Assembly: GCA_003141095.1 (NCBI GenBank)
Contig: PLKM01000039.1
Span: 35,285-99,284, forward strand
Direction of reading: 5' to 3'
DNA length: 64,000 nucleotides
DNA from: Acidimicrobiaceae bacterium
GTDB taxonomy: Bacteria > Actinomycetota > Acidimicrobiia > Acidimicrobiales > RAAP-2
Positions 37,883 to 47,029 of this stretch are shown in pieces. The notes below the pieces were generated by a model. It was given only the letters and a program-made list of their open reading frames with translations, searched no databases and was not told the DNA's origin. The first letter of the stretch is position 1, and each line of letters opens with the position of its first letter. Position numbers and translations under genes: made by a program.

Positions 37883-37962
37883 GGACTATCCCTTCAAATC
37901 GCTTGGTGATGACACCCGAGGGAATCTTAATGTTTCCTCGAACCTGGTGAGACGGACACGAC

Positions 37963-38400
37963 TTAAGAGTGATGGCCCCGCTGAAGGTCCGCAGCCGCGG
38001 TCGCCAGTTCGTCGACAAAGTCGTTCATCCGATCACCGGAATGACCCTTCACCCACGAGAATGCTATGTGACGCGGGCTGTTCAGCACCAGTTCAAAGAG
38101 CTGTTCCCAAAGGTCGCGATTCGCGACGGGCCGCCCCTGGGAGTTCTTCCATCCTCGACGCAGCCAGCCCACGTGCCATTGGTCGTTAAAACATTTCACC
38201 ACGTAAGTGGAGTCACTGACGATCTCGACCGGGTCGTCGGAGTTCTCGCGCAGTGCCTCAATAACGGCGAGCACCTCCATGCGTTGGTTCGTCGTGTGCG
38301 TGGCGCAGCCGCTCGCGTAACTGTCGAGCCCACTCGCCCACGCCCAGCCACCGGGTCCGGGATTACCGCGGCATGCGCCGTCGGTATGAATACGTTTCAT
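37963..38400 (-). CDS. rnhA: Ribonuclease HI
   Basis: IHTDGACRGNPGPGGWAW; RMEVLAVIEAL; DSTYVVKCF; WVKGHSGDRMNDFVDELA. Confidence 0.94.
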   Translation of the reverse strand: MKRIHTDGACRGNPGPGGWAWASGLDSYASGCATHTTNQRMEVLAVIEALRENSDDPVEIVSDSTYVVKCFNDQWHVGWLRRGWKNSQGRPVANRDLWEQLFELVLNSPRHIAFSWVKGHSGDRMNDFVDELATAAADLQRGHHS

Positions 38401-38855
38401 ATGATTCGAGTAATCCACGAATCTGGCTCGTCGGTGAACCTCGTGATCGAGGCGGGGAACTCGCCTCGCAGTACCTGACCGAGGGTGACGTGTTCGAGCA
38501 CTTCACGCAGCGCTCCTCGTACCGCCACCCACACGTCGCGCAGATGTCGGGCTTCGCCCTCGTAGACGAGCGTTTCGGGACGCATTCCTCGTACGCCCGC
38601 CAAGGGCCCGCTGACTACCCGCAAGATGTCCGCGATCATAATGTTGTCAGGATCACGAGCGAGCTTGAAGCCACCTTCTGGACCGCGTTGACTAGTGACG
38701 AGCCCGCCTCGACGTAAATCCGAAAGAATTGCGCCGAGAAACTTGGCGGGTAGCTCTTGCTCGTGGGCCAGATGCTCCGCGCTCACCGACGTGTTGCTCG
38801 CCGCGAGAGTGAGAAGCGCCCGAATCGCGTACTCGGCCTTGGCGGGAATCTGCAT
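38397..38855 (-). CDS. Rrf2 family transcriptional regulator lacking cysteines
   Basis: IPAKAEYAIRALLTLAAS...LPAKFLGAILSDLRRGGLVTSQRGPEGGFKLARDPDNIMIADILRVVSGPL. Confidence 0.92.
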   Translation of the reverse strand: MQIPAKAEYAIRALLTLAASNTSVSAEHLAHEQELPAKFLGAILSDLRRGGLVTSQRGPEGGFKLARDPDNIMIADILRVVSGPLAGVRGMRPETLVYEGEARHLRDVWVAVRGALREVLEHVTLGQVLRGEFPASITRFTDEPDSWITRII

Positions 38856-38921
38856 TTACCCATTCTGCACCACTGCGCACCACATTTCCGACAGCGTCGC
38901 AGAACTCCTAAGGTGGGCAGC

Positions 38922-39566
38922 GTGTTTCAACTAACTTTGCGCAATCTGTATCTTTGCGTGCCCCACCGCGAGGACATGGCCTCTTTTCTGCCCGCCGTGC
39001 TTCGAGGAGGCGTCGACGTGGTCCAACTCCGTGAAAAAGAGCTCTCGAACGAGCAACGAATCGCCACTGCTCGCCTGATGGTGCCGATTTGCCACGATTT
39101 CGGCGTTCCCTTCGTGATGAACGACTCTCCCGAACTGGCGCTCGAGGTCGGCGCCGACGGGGTCCACGTGGGCCAGGACGACGTCAGCGTCGCGCACTGT
39201 CGCGAGATCCTGGGTGACGAATCCATCGTTGGGCTTTCAACCCACTCGACGCATGAATTTGAGGGAGCGCTTCCCCAGGCTGCGAGCTACTTCAGCGCCG
39301 GCCCGATTGTCCCCACTCCCACAAAACTCGGAAGGCCGGGAACCGGGGTGCACTACGCGGTGGAGTGCCAGAACCGAAGCGACCGTCCGGTTTTCGTTAC
39401 CGGAGGAGTCACCGACCACAACGTCGCCGATCTCGTCGGTGCCGGCCTTCGACACTTCGTCGTCGTGCGCTATCTGACCCTGGCTGCTCAGCCAGAGGAG
39501 GCGACCCGCGCGCTTCGCCACGCGCTCGACGCCGCGCTTTCAGCGGTGACGGTCGAGCCAACCTAG
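38922..39566 (+). CDS. thiE: Thiamine-phosphate synthase
   Basis: GTG start; VDVVQLREKELSNEQRI; VPFVMNDSPELALEVGADGVHVGQDD; YFSAGPIVPTPTKLGRPGTG. Confidence 0.9.
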   Translation: MFQLTLRNLYLCVPHREDMASFLPAVLRGGVDVVQLREKELSNEQRIATARLMVPICHDFGVPFVMNDSPELALEVGADGVHVGQDDVSVAHCREILGDESIVGLSTHSTHEFEGALPQAASYFSAGPIVPTPTKLGRPGTGVHYAVECQNRSDRPVFVTGGVTDHNVADLVGAGLRHFVVVRYLTLAAQPEEATRALRHALDAALSAVTVEPT

Positions 39567-40286
39567 CAACGTCGCCACCATTCGAGGATCGGCCCGTAGC
39601 TGGTGGCCCGCGCCTTGAATGATCCGTAGCTCCGCGCGGCCCTCGGCGCTCGCCAGGAGGTCGCGCGCATCGCTCACGGGCACCTCTATATCGTCGGCCC
39701 CGTGGCCGATCAGCAGCCGGCGCGGCGGGATCATTGCGATCGAACCAATGGGGTCGATGGCGAGGACGTCGTCACGCAGCGCCTCGGGCGACAACAAGTC
39801 ACTCTCGTCGCCGACGACACCGGCGATCTGCACGGCTCGATGAAACTCCTTGGCGCTCGAGCACCACGGCCCCAAATGGGCTGGAGTTGCGAACGTCGCA
39901 ACACCCCGGACGCGTTCGTCGCCGGCGGCCGTGGCGAGAGCCAGCGCTCCGCCGAATCCAAAACCCGCGAGAGAGATGCGTCGCTCCCCCTCGTCAATGC
40001 GGTTAAGAATCTCGTGCAGGTCGCGACGCCACTGACTCGCCGAAAAAGTTCCGGTACTCCCACCAACACCCGAAAGCGTCCCCGTCGCGACAATCCATCC
40101 GGACTCGTTCGCCAAGTGCTCGGCCAGTTCGGGCAGCAGACCGGCGGCCTGACGCCCCATGCCCATGGCCCGCGGCAATCCGTGGACGAGCACCAGAATA
40201 TGATCCGCGACCGGTCGAGCGTTGGACGTCGCAATCCGCAGATCGAGAAGAGAGTCCCCGCTCTTCAATTGCTCGTGGGCGAGCAC
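39540..40286 (-). CDS. Alpha/beta hydrolase family protein
   Basis: LVLVHGLPRAMG; ISLAGFGFGGALALATAA; LLIGHGADDIEVPVSDA; GAGHQLRADP. Confidence 0.8.
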   Translation of the reverse strand: MLAHEQLKSGDSLLDLRIATSNARPVADHILVLVHGLPRAMGMGRQAAGLLPELAEHLANESGWIVATGTLSGVGGSTGTFSASQWRRDLHEILNRIDEGERRISLAGFGFGGALALATAAGDERVRGVATFATPAHLGPWCSSAKEFHRAVQIAGVVGDESDLLSPEALRDDVLAIDPIGSIAMIPPRRLLIGHGADDIEVPVSDARDLLASAEGRAELRIIQGAGHQLRADPRMVATLLGWLDRHR

Positions 40287-40292
40287 GCGCTG

Positions 40293-41408
40293 CTAAATGC
40301 CCAGGCGCTGAGCCAGCAGTTCACGGTGGTAGGCCGGGTCACCCAGGAACAACTCTGAGCTCTTCGCGCGCTTGAAGTACAGGTGCGCGTGGTGCTCCCA
40401 CGTGAAGCCAATACCGCCGTGAATCTGAATATTCTCCGCGGCACAGTGGAAGTACGCCTCCGAACAGAACGACTTGGCGAGGCTCGCGGCAATCGGTAGT
40501 TCGTCGTTGAGTTCTTGGGCGGCCCACGCGGCGTAGTACGCCGCGGACTTGGCGGACTCCACGTCGAGCAGCATGTCCGCGCACTTGTGCTTGATGGCCT
40601 GGAATGATCCAATGGGTCGACCGAACTGCACGCGAACCTTCGCGTAGTCCACCGCGTTGTTGAGTACGCGCTGGGCTCCTCCGACTTGCTCGGCGGCCAA
40701 CGCCGAGGTGGCGACGAAGAGCGTGGTCTCGAGACCGGCGAGGGCTCCGCCCTCGACGCCGACCAGGACTCCCGGCGCCTGGTTCAGCTCGATGCGACTC
40801 TGCTTTCGCGTCTGGTCCATCGTCGGAAGCGCCTCACGCGTGACACCCGGGGCGTCACCTTTCACCGCGAAGAGTGATAGGCCCTTTTCCGTCATCGCGG
40901 GCACGAGGATCAACGACGCCGTATTGCCGTCAGTCACGTAGTTGCGCACGCCGTTCAACACGAAGCCGTCGCCCGAGGCGCTCGCCGTTGTCGACGTCGC
41001 GCTGAGGTCCCACTGTCCGGCGTCGTCGGTGAGTGCCACGGTGGCGATGGTCTCGCCCGACGCGATACCCGGCAGATACGCGGCCTTGTTGGCGTCGCTG
41101 CCCACGAAGAGCACGGCGTTTGCCGCGAGCGCGACGGTTGAGAAGTAGGGCGAGCAGAACAGCGCGGCGCCCATCTCTTCAAAGACCACGTAGAGCTCGA
41201 CGGGGCCGTAGCCCTGTCCGCCGAACTCCTCGGGGATACCAAGCCCCTGCAGTGCGAGTTCGTTCGCCATCTGTTCCCAGACGGCCGGATCGTAACCCTC
41301 GGCGGTGGCCATGAGGCGACGAACTTCCGCCTCCGGCGATTTCTCTTCTAGGAAGCGCCTCACCATCTTGCGGAGCTCTTCTTGTTCTTCGCTAAATCCA
41401 AAGTTCAT
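40293..41408 (-). CDS. Acyl-CoA dehydrogenase family protein
   Basis: MNFGFSEEQEELRKMVRRFLEEKSPE...; VRVQFGRPIGSFQAIKHKCADMLLDVESA; IQIHGGIGFTWEHHAHLYFKRA. Confidence 0.92.
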   Translation of the reverse strand: MNFGFSEEQEELRKMVRRFLEEKSPEAEVRRLMATAEGYDPAVWEQMANELALQGLGIPEEFGGQGYGPVELYVVFEEMGAALFCSPYFSTVALAANAVLFVGSDANKAAYLPGIASGETIATVALTDDAGQWDLSATSTTASASGDGFVLNGVRNYVTDGNTASLILVPAMTEKGLSLFAVKGDAPGVTREALPTMDQTRKQSRIELNQAPGVLVGVEGGALAGLETTLFVATSALAAEQVGGAQRVLNNAVDYAKVRVQFGRPIGSFQAIKHKCADMLLDVESAKSAAYYAAWAAQELNDELPIAASLAKSFCSEAYFHCAAENIQIHGGIGFTWEHHAHLYFKRAKSSELFLGDPAYHRELLAQRLGI

Positions 41409-41501
41409 CGCGACTCTTTTCTATCCCTACCGGACAGTAATGCCAGTGACAGCGACATTAGCGAAAACTCGACCCCGGCAGGAACGTGGCATCCTTGGTG
41501 G

Positions 41502-42119
41502 GTGGACAACGTAGAACTGGTCTGGTCAAACGCGAGCGCCGAGGTGTACCGTTTCGTGGTCGGACCGGTACAAAACAACGTGTACGTGGTCAGATGTCGC
41601 CGCAGCGGCGAAGCCACGCTCATCGACGCAGCGAACGAGCACGACCGACTTCTGCGGGTCGCCACCCGCCTCGGCGTGACCTCGGTGCTCGAAACCCATG
41701 GCCACTGGGACCATATCGGTGCCGTTGAACAGGTTCGAGAGGCCGGAATCGACGTGTGGGTCCGTAAGGAGGACGCCGGGATGCTTCCGAGCTACGACCA
41801 CTTGTTGGAGGATGATTCGGTGCACGAGGTGGGAGAGTTGCGCCTGCATACTGTTCACACGCCCGGACACACCCCCGGTTCCATCTCCTTCGCGCTCGAG
41901 AACACCCCCTTGCTGTTCACCGGCGACACGCTCTTTCCCGGCGGGCCCGGTAACACGACGTTCGAGGGCGGGGATTTCCCGACAATCATCAGATCGATCG
42001 AGCAGAGAATCTTTCGCGTCTACGGCGACCAAACGATCATCTGGCCGGGCCACGGGGCCAGTTCGACCCTCGGCGTCGAGCGACCGCACCTCGACGATTG
42101 GGTTGAGAGAGGCTGGTAA
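41502..42119 (+). CDS. MBL-fold metallo-hydrolase (glyoxalase II-like)
   Basis: ETHGHWDHIGAVEQV; HTPGHTPGSISF; LFTGDTLFPGGPGNT; WPGHGASSTLG. GTG start chosen; ORF track extends upstream. Confidence 0.87.
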   Translation: MDNVELVWSNASAEVYRFVVGPVQNNVYVVRCRRSGEATLIDAANEHDRLLRVATRLGVTSVLETHGHWDHIGAVEQVREAGIDVWVRKEDAGMLPSYDHLLEDDSVHEVGELRLHTVHTPGHTPGSISFALENTPLLFTGDTLFPGGPGNTTFEGGDFPTIIRSIEQRIFRVYGDQTIIWPGHGASSTLGVERPHLDDWVERGW

Positions 42120-42160
42120 CGCTGGTCAGCTCCGCGAGCTTCACCGGTAGGCTCTCAAGC

Positions 42161-42919
42161 GTGTCAGAGCCCCTCTTAGAACTGCGTAACCTCCACGTCG
42201 AAGCCGATGACGCCACGATTCTGCGCGGCGTCGACTTGATGGTGCATGAAGGCGAAGTCCACGCCCTCATGGGCCCGAACGGTGCTGGCAAGTCAACGCT
42301 CGCCAACGTGGTCATGGGCCACCCGGGCTACACGGTCACGGCCGGTGAGATATTGCTGAAAGGCGAAAACATTGCGGCGTGGTCGCCCGACCAGCGCGCA
42401 CGCGCCGGTATTTTCCTCGCATTCCAGTACCCCGAGGCCATCAGTGGCGTCTCGGTCGTGCAGTTCCTTCGCCAAGCCATCGCTGCTCGCAAGGGTCTCG
42501 ACGAGCTCAGCGTGCTGGAGGTTCGCCTCGACCTAATGGAGTGGATGGACCGGCTGGGCATGGACCCGGCGTTCGCCGAGCGCCATCTCAACGACGGTTT
42601 CTCCGGCGGGGAGCGCAAGCGCAACGAGGTACTCCAGATGGCCCTGCTCGAGCCGGTCATCGCCCTGCTCGACGAGACCGACTCGGGACTGGATATTGAC
42701 GCGTTGCGCGTCGTTGCCCGCGGCGTGCGCACGGTACGCGACGAACACCCACTGATGGGCGCCATCGTCGTCACGCACTACGTCAAACTTCTCGAAGAGA
42801 TCGAGCCTGACCAGGTCCATATCCTGGTCGACGGTCAGATAGTCCACTCGGGTGGACCGGACCTCGCGCAGACCATTGAGCACGAGGGCTACGACGCGTG
42901 GCGCCCGGTCGCACCGTGA
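42161..42919 (+). CDS. sufC: SUF Fe-S assembly ATPase SufC (copy 1)
   Basis: VDLMVHEGEVHALMGPNGAGKSTLANVVMGHPGYTVTAGEILLKGENI; GFSGGERKRNEVLQMALLEPVIALLDETDSGLDIDALRVVARGV. Confidence 0.93.
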   Translation: MSEPLLELRNLHVEADDATILRGVDLMVHEGEVHALMGPNGAGKSTLANVVMGHPGYTVTAGEILLKGENIAAWSPDQRARAGIFLAFQYPEAISGVSVVQFLRQAIAARKGLDELSVLEVRLDLMEWMDRLGMDPAFAERHLNDGFSGGERKRNEVLQMALLEPVIALLDETDSGLDIDALRVVARGVRTVRDEHPLMGAIVVTHYVKLLEEIEPDQVHILVDGQIVHSGGPDLAQTIEHEGYDAWRPVAP

Positions 42920-44151
42920 GCAGCTTCGACCCACGACAGGTGCGCGCTGATACGCCGCTGCTCACGAGAGTCGTTCACGACCGCACCATCACCTATCTCG
43001 ACTCCGCCGCCTCCTCGCTGCCGCCACGAGCCGTCATCGAGGCGATAAGTCGCTACTACGAACTGCGCCACGCCAACGTGCACCGAGGCGTGTACCAAAC
43101 GGCGAATGAGGCAACCGCGGTGTACGAGGGCGCGCGCGCAGCGATTGCCCGATTCATCAACGCTCCGGGTGGGGCGAACGAGATCGTCTTCACGAAGAAC
43201 GCCACCGAGTCGTTCAACCTGCTGGCCAAGTCATGGGGCGCCGCGAACCTGAAGGCGGGTGACGTGGTGCTCGTGACCGAGATGGAGCACCACGCCAATA
43301 TCGTGCCGTGGTTCCAACTTCGTGAGGTCGCCGGCATTGAAGTTCGCTTCATCCCGGTCAACGACGACTACCGCCTCGACCTCTCGGACATCGATGAGCT
43401 GATGAAGGGCGTGAAGCTCGTGTCGGTCACCGCCATGTCGAACGTGCTGGGCACCATCAACCCCATCAAGGAGATCGCCGCACTCGCTCACCGTCACGGA
43501 GCCCTCGTGGCCGTTGACGCCGCCCAATCGGTCGCCCACTTTGCCACTGACGTCACCGACCTCGATGTTGACTTCTTCATCTTCTCCGGCCACAAAATGC
43601 TCGGCCCCACGGGAATCGGGGTCTTTTGGACTCGAGAGTCGATCCTGGAAGCAATGCCACCATTCCTTGGTGGCGGCGGAATGATCGCCGACGTGCGAAC
43701 CGACGGCTATACGCCGGCGTCGGGCCCCTCACGGTTCGAGGCGGGAACCCCGCCAATCGCCGAGACTGCGGGGCTGGGCGCCGCCGTCCTCTACCTCGAG
43801 GGGCTCGGCATGGACGCCATCGCCGAGCACGAGCACGACCTCACGGGCGACGCTCTCACCCGACTCGCCCTCGAATTCGAGGGTCGCGTTCGAGTCATAG
43901 GTCCGAGCGACCTCGAGAGCCGAGGTGGAGTGATCAGCTTGGACGTGGAGGGAGTTCACGCCCACGACGTCGCGCAGGTCCTCGACCAGTTCGGTGTCTG
44001 TGTGAGACCGGGCCACCACTGCGCGAAGCCACTCATGCGAAGGTTCAACCTCTCGGCCACCGCGCGCGCGTCCTTTGGTCCCTACTCTCTGGTGCAGGAC
44101 ACCGACGTGCTGCTGGAAGCACTGAGTCACGCCGTCACCATGTTCGGATAG
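42916..44151 (+). CDS. sufS: Cysteine desulfurase, SufS type
   Basis: YLDSAASSLPPRAVIEA; NVHRGVYQTANEAT; FFIFSGHKMLGPTGIGVFW; RPGHHCAKPLMRR. GTG start overlapping the sufC stop. Confidence 0.95.
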   Translation: MSSFDPRQVRADTPLLTRVVHDRTITYLDSAASSLPPRAVIEAISRYYELRHANVHRGVYQTANEATAVYEGARAAIARFINAPGGANEIVFTKNATESFNLLAKSWGAANLKAGDVVLVTEMEHHANIVPWFQLREVAGIEVRFIPVNDDYRLDLSDIDELMKGVKLVSVTAMSNVLGTINPIKEIAALAHRHGALVAVDAAQSVAHFATDVTDLDVDFFIFSGHKMLGPTGIGVFWTRESILEAMPPFLGGGGMIADVRTDGYTPASGPSRFEAGTPPIAETAGLGAAVLYLEGLGMDAIAEHEHDLTGDALTRLALEFEGRVRVIGPSDLESRGGVISLDVEGVHAHDVAQVLDQFGVCVRPGHHCAKPLMRRFNLSATARASFGPYSLVQDTDVLLEALSHAVTMFG

Positions 44152-44156
44152 CTGGC

Positions 44157-44618
44157 GTGTCGAACCTCGAAGACCTCTACCGCGAAGTGATCCTCGACCA
44201 CTACCGCTCACCTCGTAATCGGGGCGAGCTCGCATCTCCCCCGGCCATTCGAGTCGAGGGATTCAACCCACTCTGCGGTGATGAGATCGTGGTGTACCTC
44301 GACGTGCAAGATGGCGTACTCGTCGACATCAAACTGACGGGTCACGGCTGCTCGATTTCCCAGTCATCGTCGTCACTGATGAGCGCCGCGGTCAAGGGCA
44401 AGTCGGTCGAGAAGGTCCGTGAGACAATTGCGACGTTCAAGCAGTTGATGACCGTTCACCAGGCGTCGCTCGACGAAGCGTCCGCTGCGGAACCGTTGGA
44501 TCTTCGCGCGCTCGGTGAACTCGCAGCACTGCAGGGTGTCGTGAAGTTTCCCGTGCGCATCAAGTGCGCCACGCTCGCGTGGAACACACTGAGCCAAGGC
44601 CTCGACGAACTCGAATAA
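44157..44618 (+). CDS. sufU: Fe-S assembly scaffold/sulfurtransferase, SufU type
   Basis: SNLEDLYREVILDHYRSPRNRGEL; NPLCGDEIVVYLDV; GHGCSISQSSSSLMSAAVKGKS; RIKCATLAWNTL. GTG start. Confidence 0.94.
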   Translation: MSNLEDLYREVILDHYRSPRNRGELASPPAIRVEGFNPLCGDEIVVYLDVQDGVLVDIKLTGHGCSISQSSSSLMSAAVKGKSVEKVRETIATFKQLMTVHQASLDEASAAEPLDLRALGELAALQGVVKFPVRIKCATLAWNTLSQGLDELE

Positions 44619-44622
44619 CCCT

Positions 44623-45951
44623 TTAGAGGTTGCAGGGAACGGGATCGAAGTACTGCTGACCCGGTGTGGTGGTGGTGGTCGTCGCCGTCGAGCCCGAGGA
44701 CGTCGACCTTTTAACGGTTGTTGGCGTCGTCGTGGTCGTCGAACTCGTGGTCGTCACCACCGGGGGCGCAAGTGTCTGGCCCGCCGCGTTGGGCGGTGGG
44801 TTCGTCGGGGCGATGAGTGAGCTGCCGAAGATATTCACGAGCATCTGCTGGGCGGCGGGCTGATCGACGTACAGCACGTCGCCCAGCGAGGCCGACTGAC
44901 CGGGGACGGTGGGCAACGTGTAGGTCAACATGCTCGCAGGATTTATGCCGTGAAACTTCACCGCGAGCGCAAGAAGTTCATCCAAAGTGAAGTTGTCGTC
45001 GAGCGTAATCCCCTGGGGAATCTTCGAGAGGAACGAGTTGATCGTCAGCGGGTTGTAGAGGTGCTTCAGCCGACTGATCATTGCTCGCATGAACGCGTTT
45101 TGTCGGTCGATTCGACCGTAATCACTGGTGACATCGTAGCTCCAGACACCGTTTTGGAACCACTCGTAGTGACGACTGCGCGCAACCGCCAGGGCCTGAA
45201 ATCCGTTGACGAGTTGGCAGCCCGCGTGGGTGATGTTGAGTCCCGAGTACGCGTCCTTCGCTGGATAGGGAAAGTCGAGATACACGCCGCCGATCGCTTC
45301 GCTAGCGTTGATGAGGCCGCCAAAACTCACGACGATGGTGTGCGTGATCGGGACACCGAAATTGGCCGTGATCGTCTGGGCGAGCAGCGACGGGCCGTTG
45401 CCGAAGTTCACGTTGATGCGGTTGAACTTTCCGTAAATTGACTGATTCGCGAGCAGAGTCGTCATCGTGTCGCGCGGAATCGAGAGGACTGAAATCGTCC
45501 CCGTCGTCGGATCGATGTGCATGATCTTCACGACGTCGCTGCGCTGACCCGAGACCGAACCAGACGAGGCCCCGGTCTGGGCCGCGACCGCACCGCTGAG
45601 GCCAGCTCGCGAGTCAGATCCAATTTCCAAGATATTAAAGGGCTTACCCGTGAGTTGGGGAAGCTCGCCCACCACGTGAACCTTGGGGATCGCGCTGAAA
45701 CGGTACTGCGCGTACAGGTAACCGCCGCCGAGCACGCCAACGATGAGAGCAACGACGACGACACCCGTGATTATCAGCCGTCGCCGAGTCCGGTGAGATC
45801 TCTGCTTGTGGGGCTTGCGAGAGATGCCGGCAGAGCTGTCAACCGCTTCTCCTAGGGCTACGAGGCGGTGCTCGTTCGCGAGCGCGCGCCGCTTATCTCT
45901 ACGAGATTCATGGGGGCGGCTCCGAGGATCGTGGTCACGTCCGTCAGGCAT
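44623..45951 (-). CDS. LytR-CpsA-Psr (LCP) family protein
   Basis: N-terminal TM; FNILEIGSDSRAGLSG; RSDVVKIMHIDPTTGTISVLSIPRDTMT; KFNRINVNFGNGPSLLAQTI; Thr-rich C-terminal tail. Confidence 0.93.
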   Translation of the reverse strand: MPDGRDHDPRSRPHESRRDKRRALANEHRLVALGEAVDSSAGISRKPHKQRSHRTRRRLIITGVVVVALIVGVLGGGYLYAQYRFSAIPKVHVVGELPQLTGKPFNILEIGSDSRAGLSGAVAAQTGASSGSVSGQRSDVVKIMHIDPTTGTISVLSIPRDTMTTLLANQSIYGKFNRINVNFGNGPSLLAQTITANFGVPITHTIVVSFGGLINASEAIGGVYLDFPYPAKDAYSGLNITHAGCQLVNGFQALAVARSRHYEWFQNGVWSYDVTSDYGRIDRQNAFMRAMISRLKHLYNPLTINSFLSKIPQGITLDDNFTLDELLALAVKFHGINPASMLTYTLPTVPGQSASLGDVLYVDQPAAQQMLVNIFGSSLIAPTNPPPNAAGQTLAPPVVTTTSSTTTTTPTTVKRSTSSGSTATTTTTTPGQQYFDPVPCNL

Positions 45952-45980
45952 TTGGAGAGTTTACCAAAACGCACCACGCC

Positions 45981-46718
45981 CTAAATAATTGAGGATTTTG
46001 CCTGACGAAAAGGCTCGTAACCATCGCGTTCAAGAACTTCGGAGAGCTCCGGACCGCCGGTCGCCACGACACGGCCTTCGCTCATGACGTGAATGACCGT
46101 AGGGGTGAGTTCTTGCAGCAGTCGGCGAAAGTGTGTGATGGCCAGCACGCCACAGTTCCATTCGGTCGTGGCGCTACTCAGTCGTCGCGCCACCGCACCG
46201 AGCGCGTCAACGTCGAGTCCGGAGTCGATTTCATCGAGCATCGCGAACTTCGGCCGCAGGATACCCAGTTGCACCATTTCGGCCCGCTTGCGCTCACCTC
46301 CGGACAAGTCAACGTTGACGAAACGATCAAGCACGTCAGTGCGCAATTCGACGCGCTCGGCCTCGGCGCTCATGCGTTCGCGCAGATGCGCCGGATCCGC
46401 ACCCGCCGCGACGAGAAGGTCCAGGGGCCGTACTCCGGGAACCTCCATCGGATGTTGCATCGCGAGAAAGAGTCCGTGGCGTGCGCGTTCGGTGGGTGAC
46501 AGGTTCAATAACTCGACCCCGTCGAGCAAGACTGAACCACCGAGCACTTTGTACCCCGGGCGTCCGCTCATGGCGTGGGCGAGCGTGGACTTGCCCGAAC
46601 CGTTCGGACCCATGATGACGTGGACTTCCCCTGACTTCATTGACAGGTCGAAGCCCTTCAAGACCTCTTTACCGGCAACCTCTACTCGAAGGCCTTGAAT
46701 GATCAGTGTTGACGTCAT
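45981..46718 (-). CDS. sufC: SUF Fe-S assembly ATPase SufC (copy 2)
   Basis: FDLSMKSGEVHVIMGPNGSGKSTLAHAMSGRPGYKVLGGSVLLDGVEL; VDLSGGERKRAEMVQLGILRPKFAMLDEIDSGLDVDALGAVARRL. Confidence 0.95.
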   Translation of the reverse strand: MTSTLIIQGLRVEVAGKEVLKGFDLSMKSGEVHVIMGPNGSGKSTLAHAMSGRPGYKVLGGSVLLDGVELLNLSPTERARHGLFLAMQHPMEVPGVRPLDLLVAAGADPAHLRERMSAEAERVELRTDVLDRFVNVDLSGGERKRAEMVQLGILRPKFAMLDEIDSGLDVDALGAVARRLSSATTEWNCGVLAITHFRRLLQELTPTVIHVMSEGRVVATGGPELSEVLERDGYEPFRQAKSSII

Positions 46719-47029
46719 GGCACCATCACTTCGAGTCGGCCGCCAATTGAGTGGACGTCGTAGTGGGCAACGGGACGCGTGGCCGGAAAGGACATGGGCT
46801 CGCCATCACTGAGACGAAACATCGCCCCGTGTCGAGCGCACTCAATTTCGCAGGTCGCGACCTCAACTTCACCCAGGGCGAGGCTGAAGTCTTCGTGACT
46901 GCATCTGTCATCGAGCACGTACACGTCGCTCTCAATGCGAACCACAACGAGCACGTGTCCATCGAGGCGCAGCTGGCGGGCTTCTCCGTGAACGAAGTCC
47001 TCCAAGACCCCGATGTCGAGGGACTTCAC
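46715..47029 (-). CDS. Rieske-type [2Fe-2S] ferredoxin (SUF-associated)
   Basis: DDRCSHEDFSLALGEVEVATCEIECARHGAMFRLSDGEP (CxH ... CxxH). Overlaps sufC copy 2 and sufD. Confidence 0.9.
   Translation of the reverse strand: MKSLDIGVLEDFVHGEARQLRLDGHVLVVVRIESDVYVLDDRCSHEDFSLALGEVEVATCEIECARHGAMFRLSDGEPMSFPATRPVAHYDVHSIGGRLEVMVP

Noticed and set aside
44666-44770. Low-complexity tract resembling a tandem repeat
   Set aside because: It encodes the Thr-rich tail of the LCP protein (TTTTTTPGQ, SSTTTTTPTT); ordinary low-complexity coding sequence.
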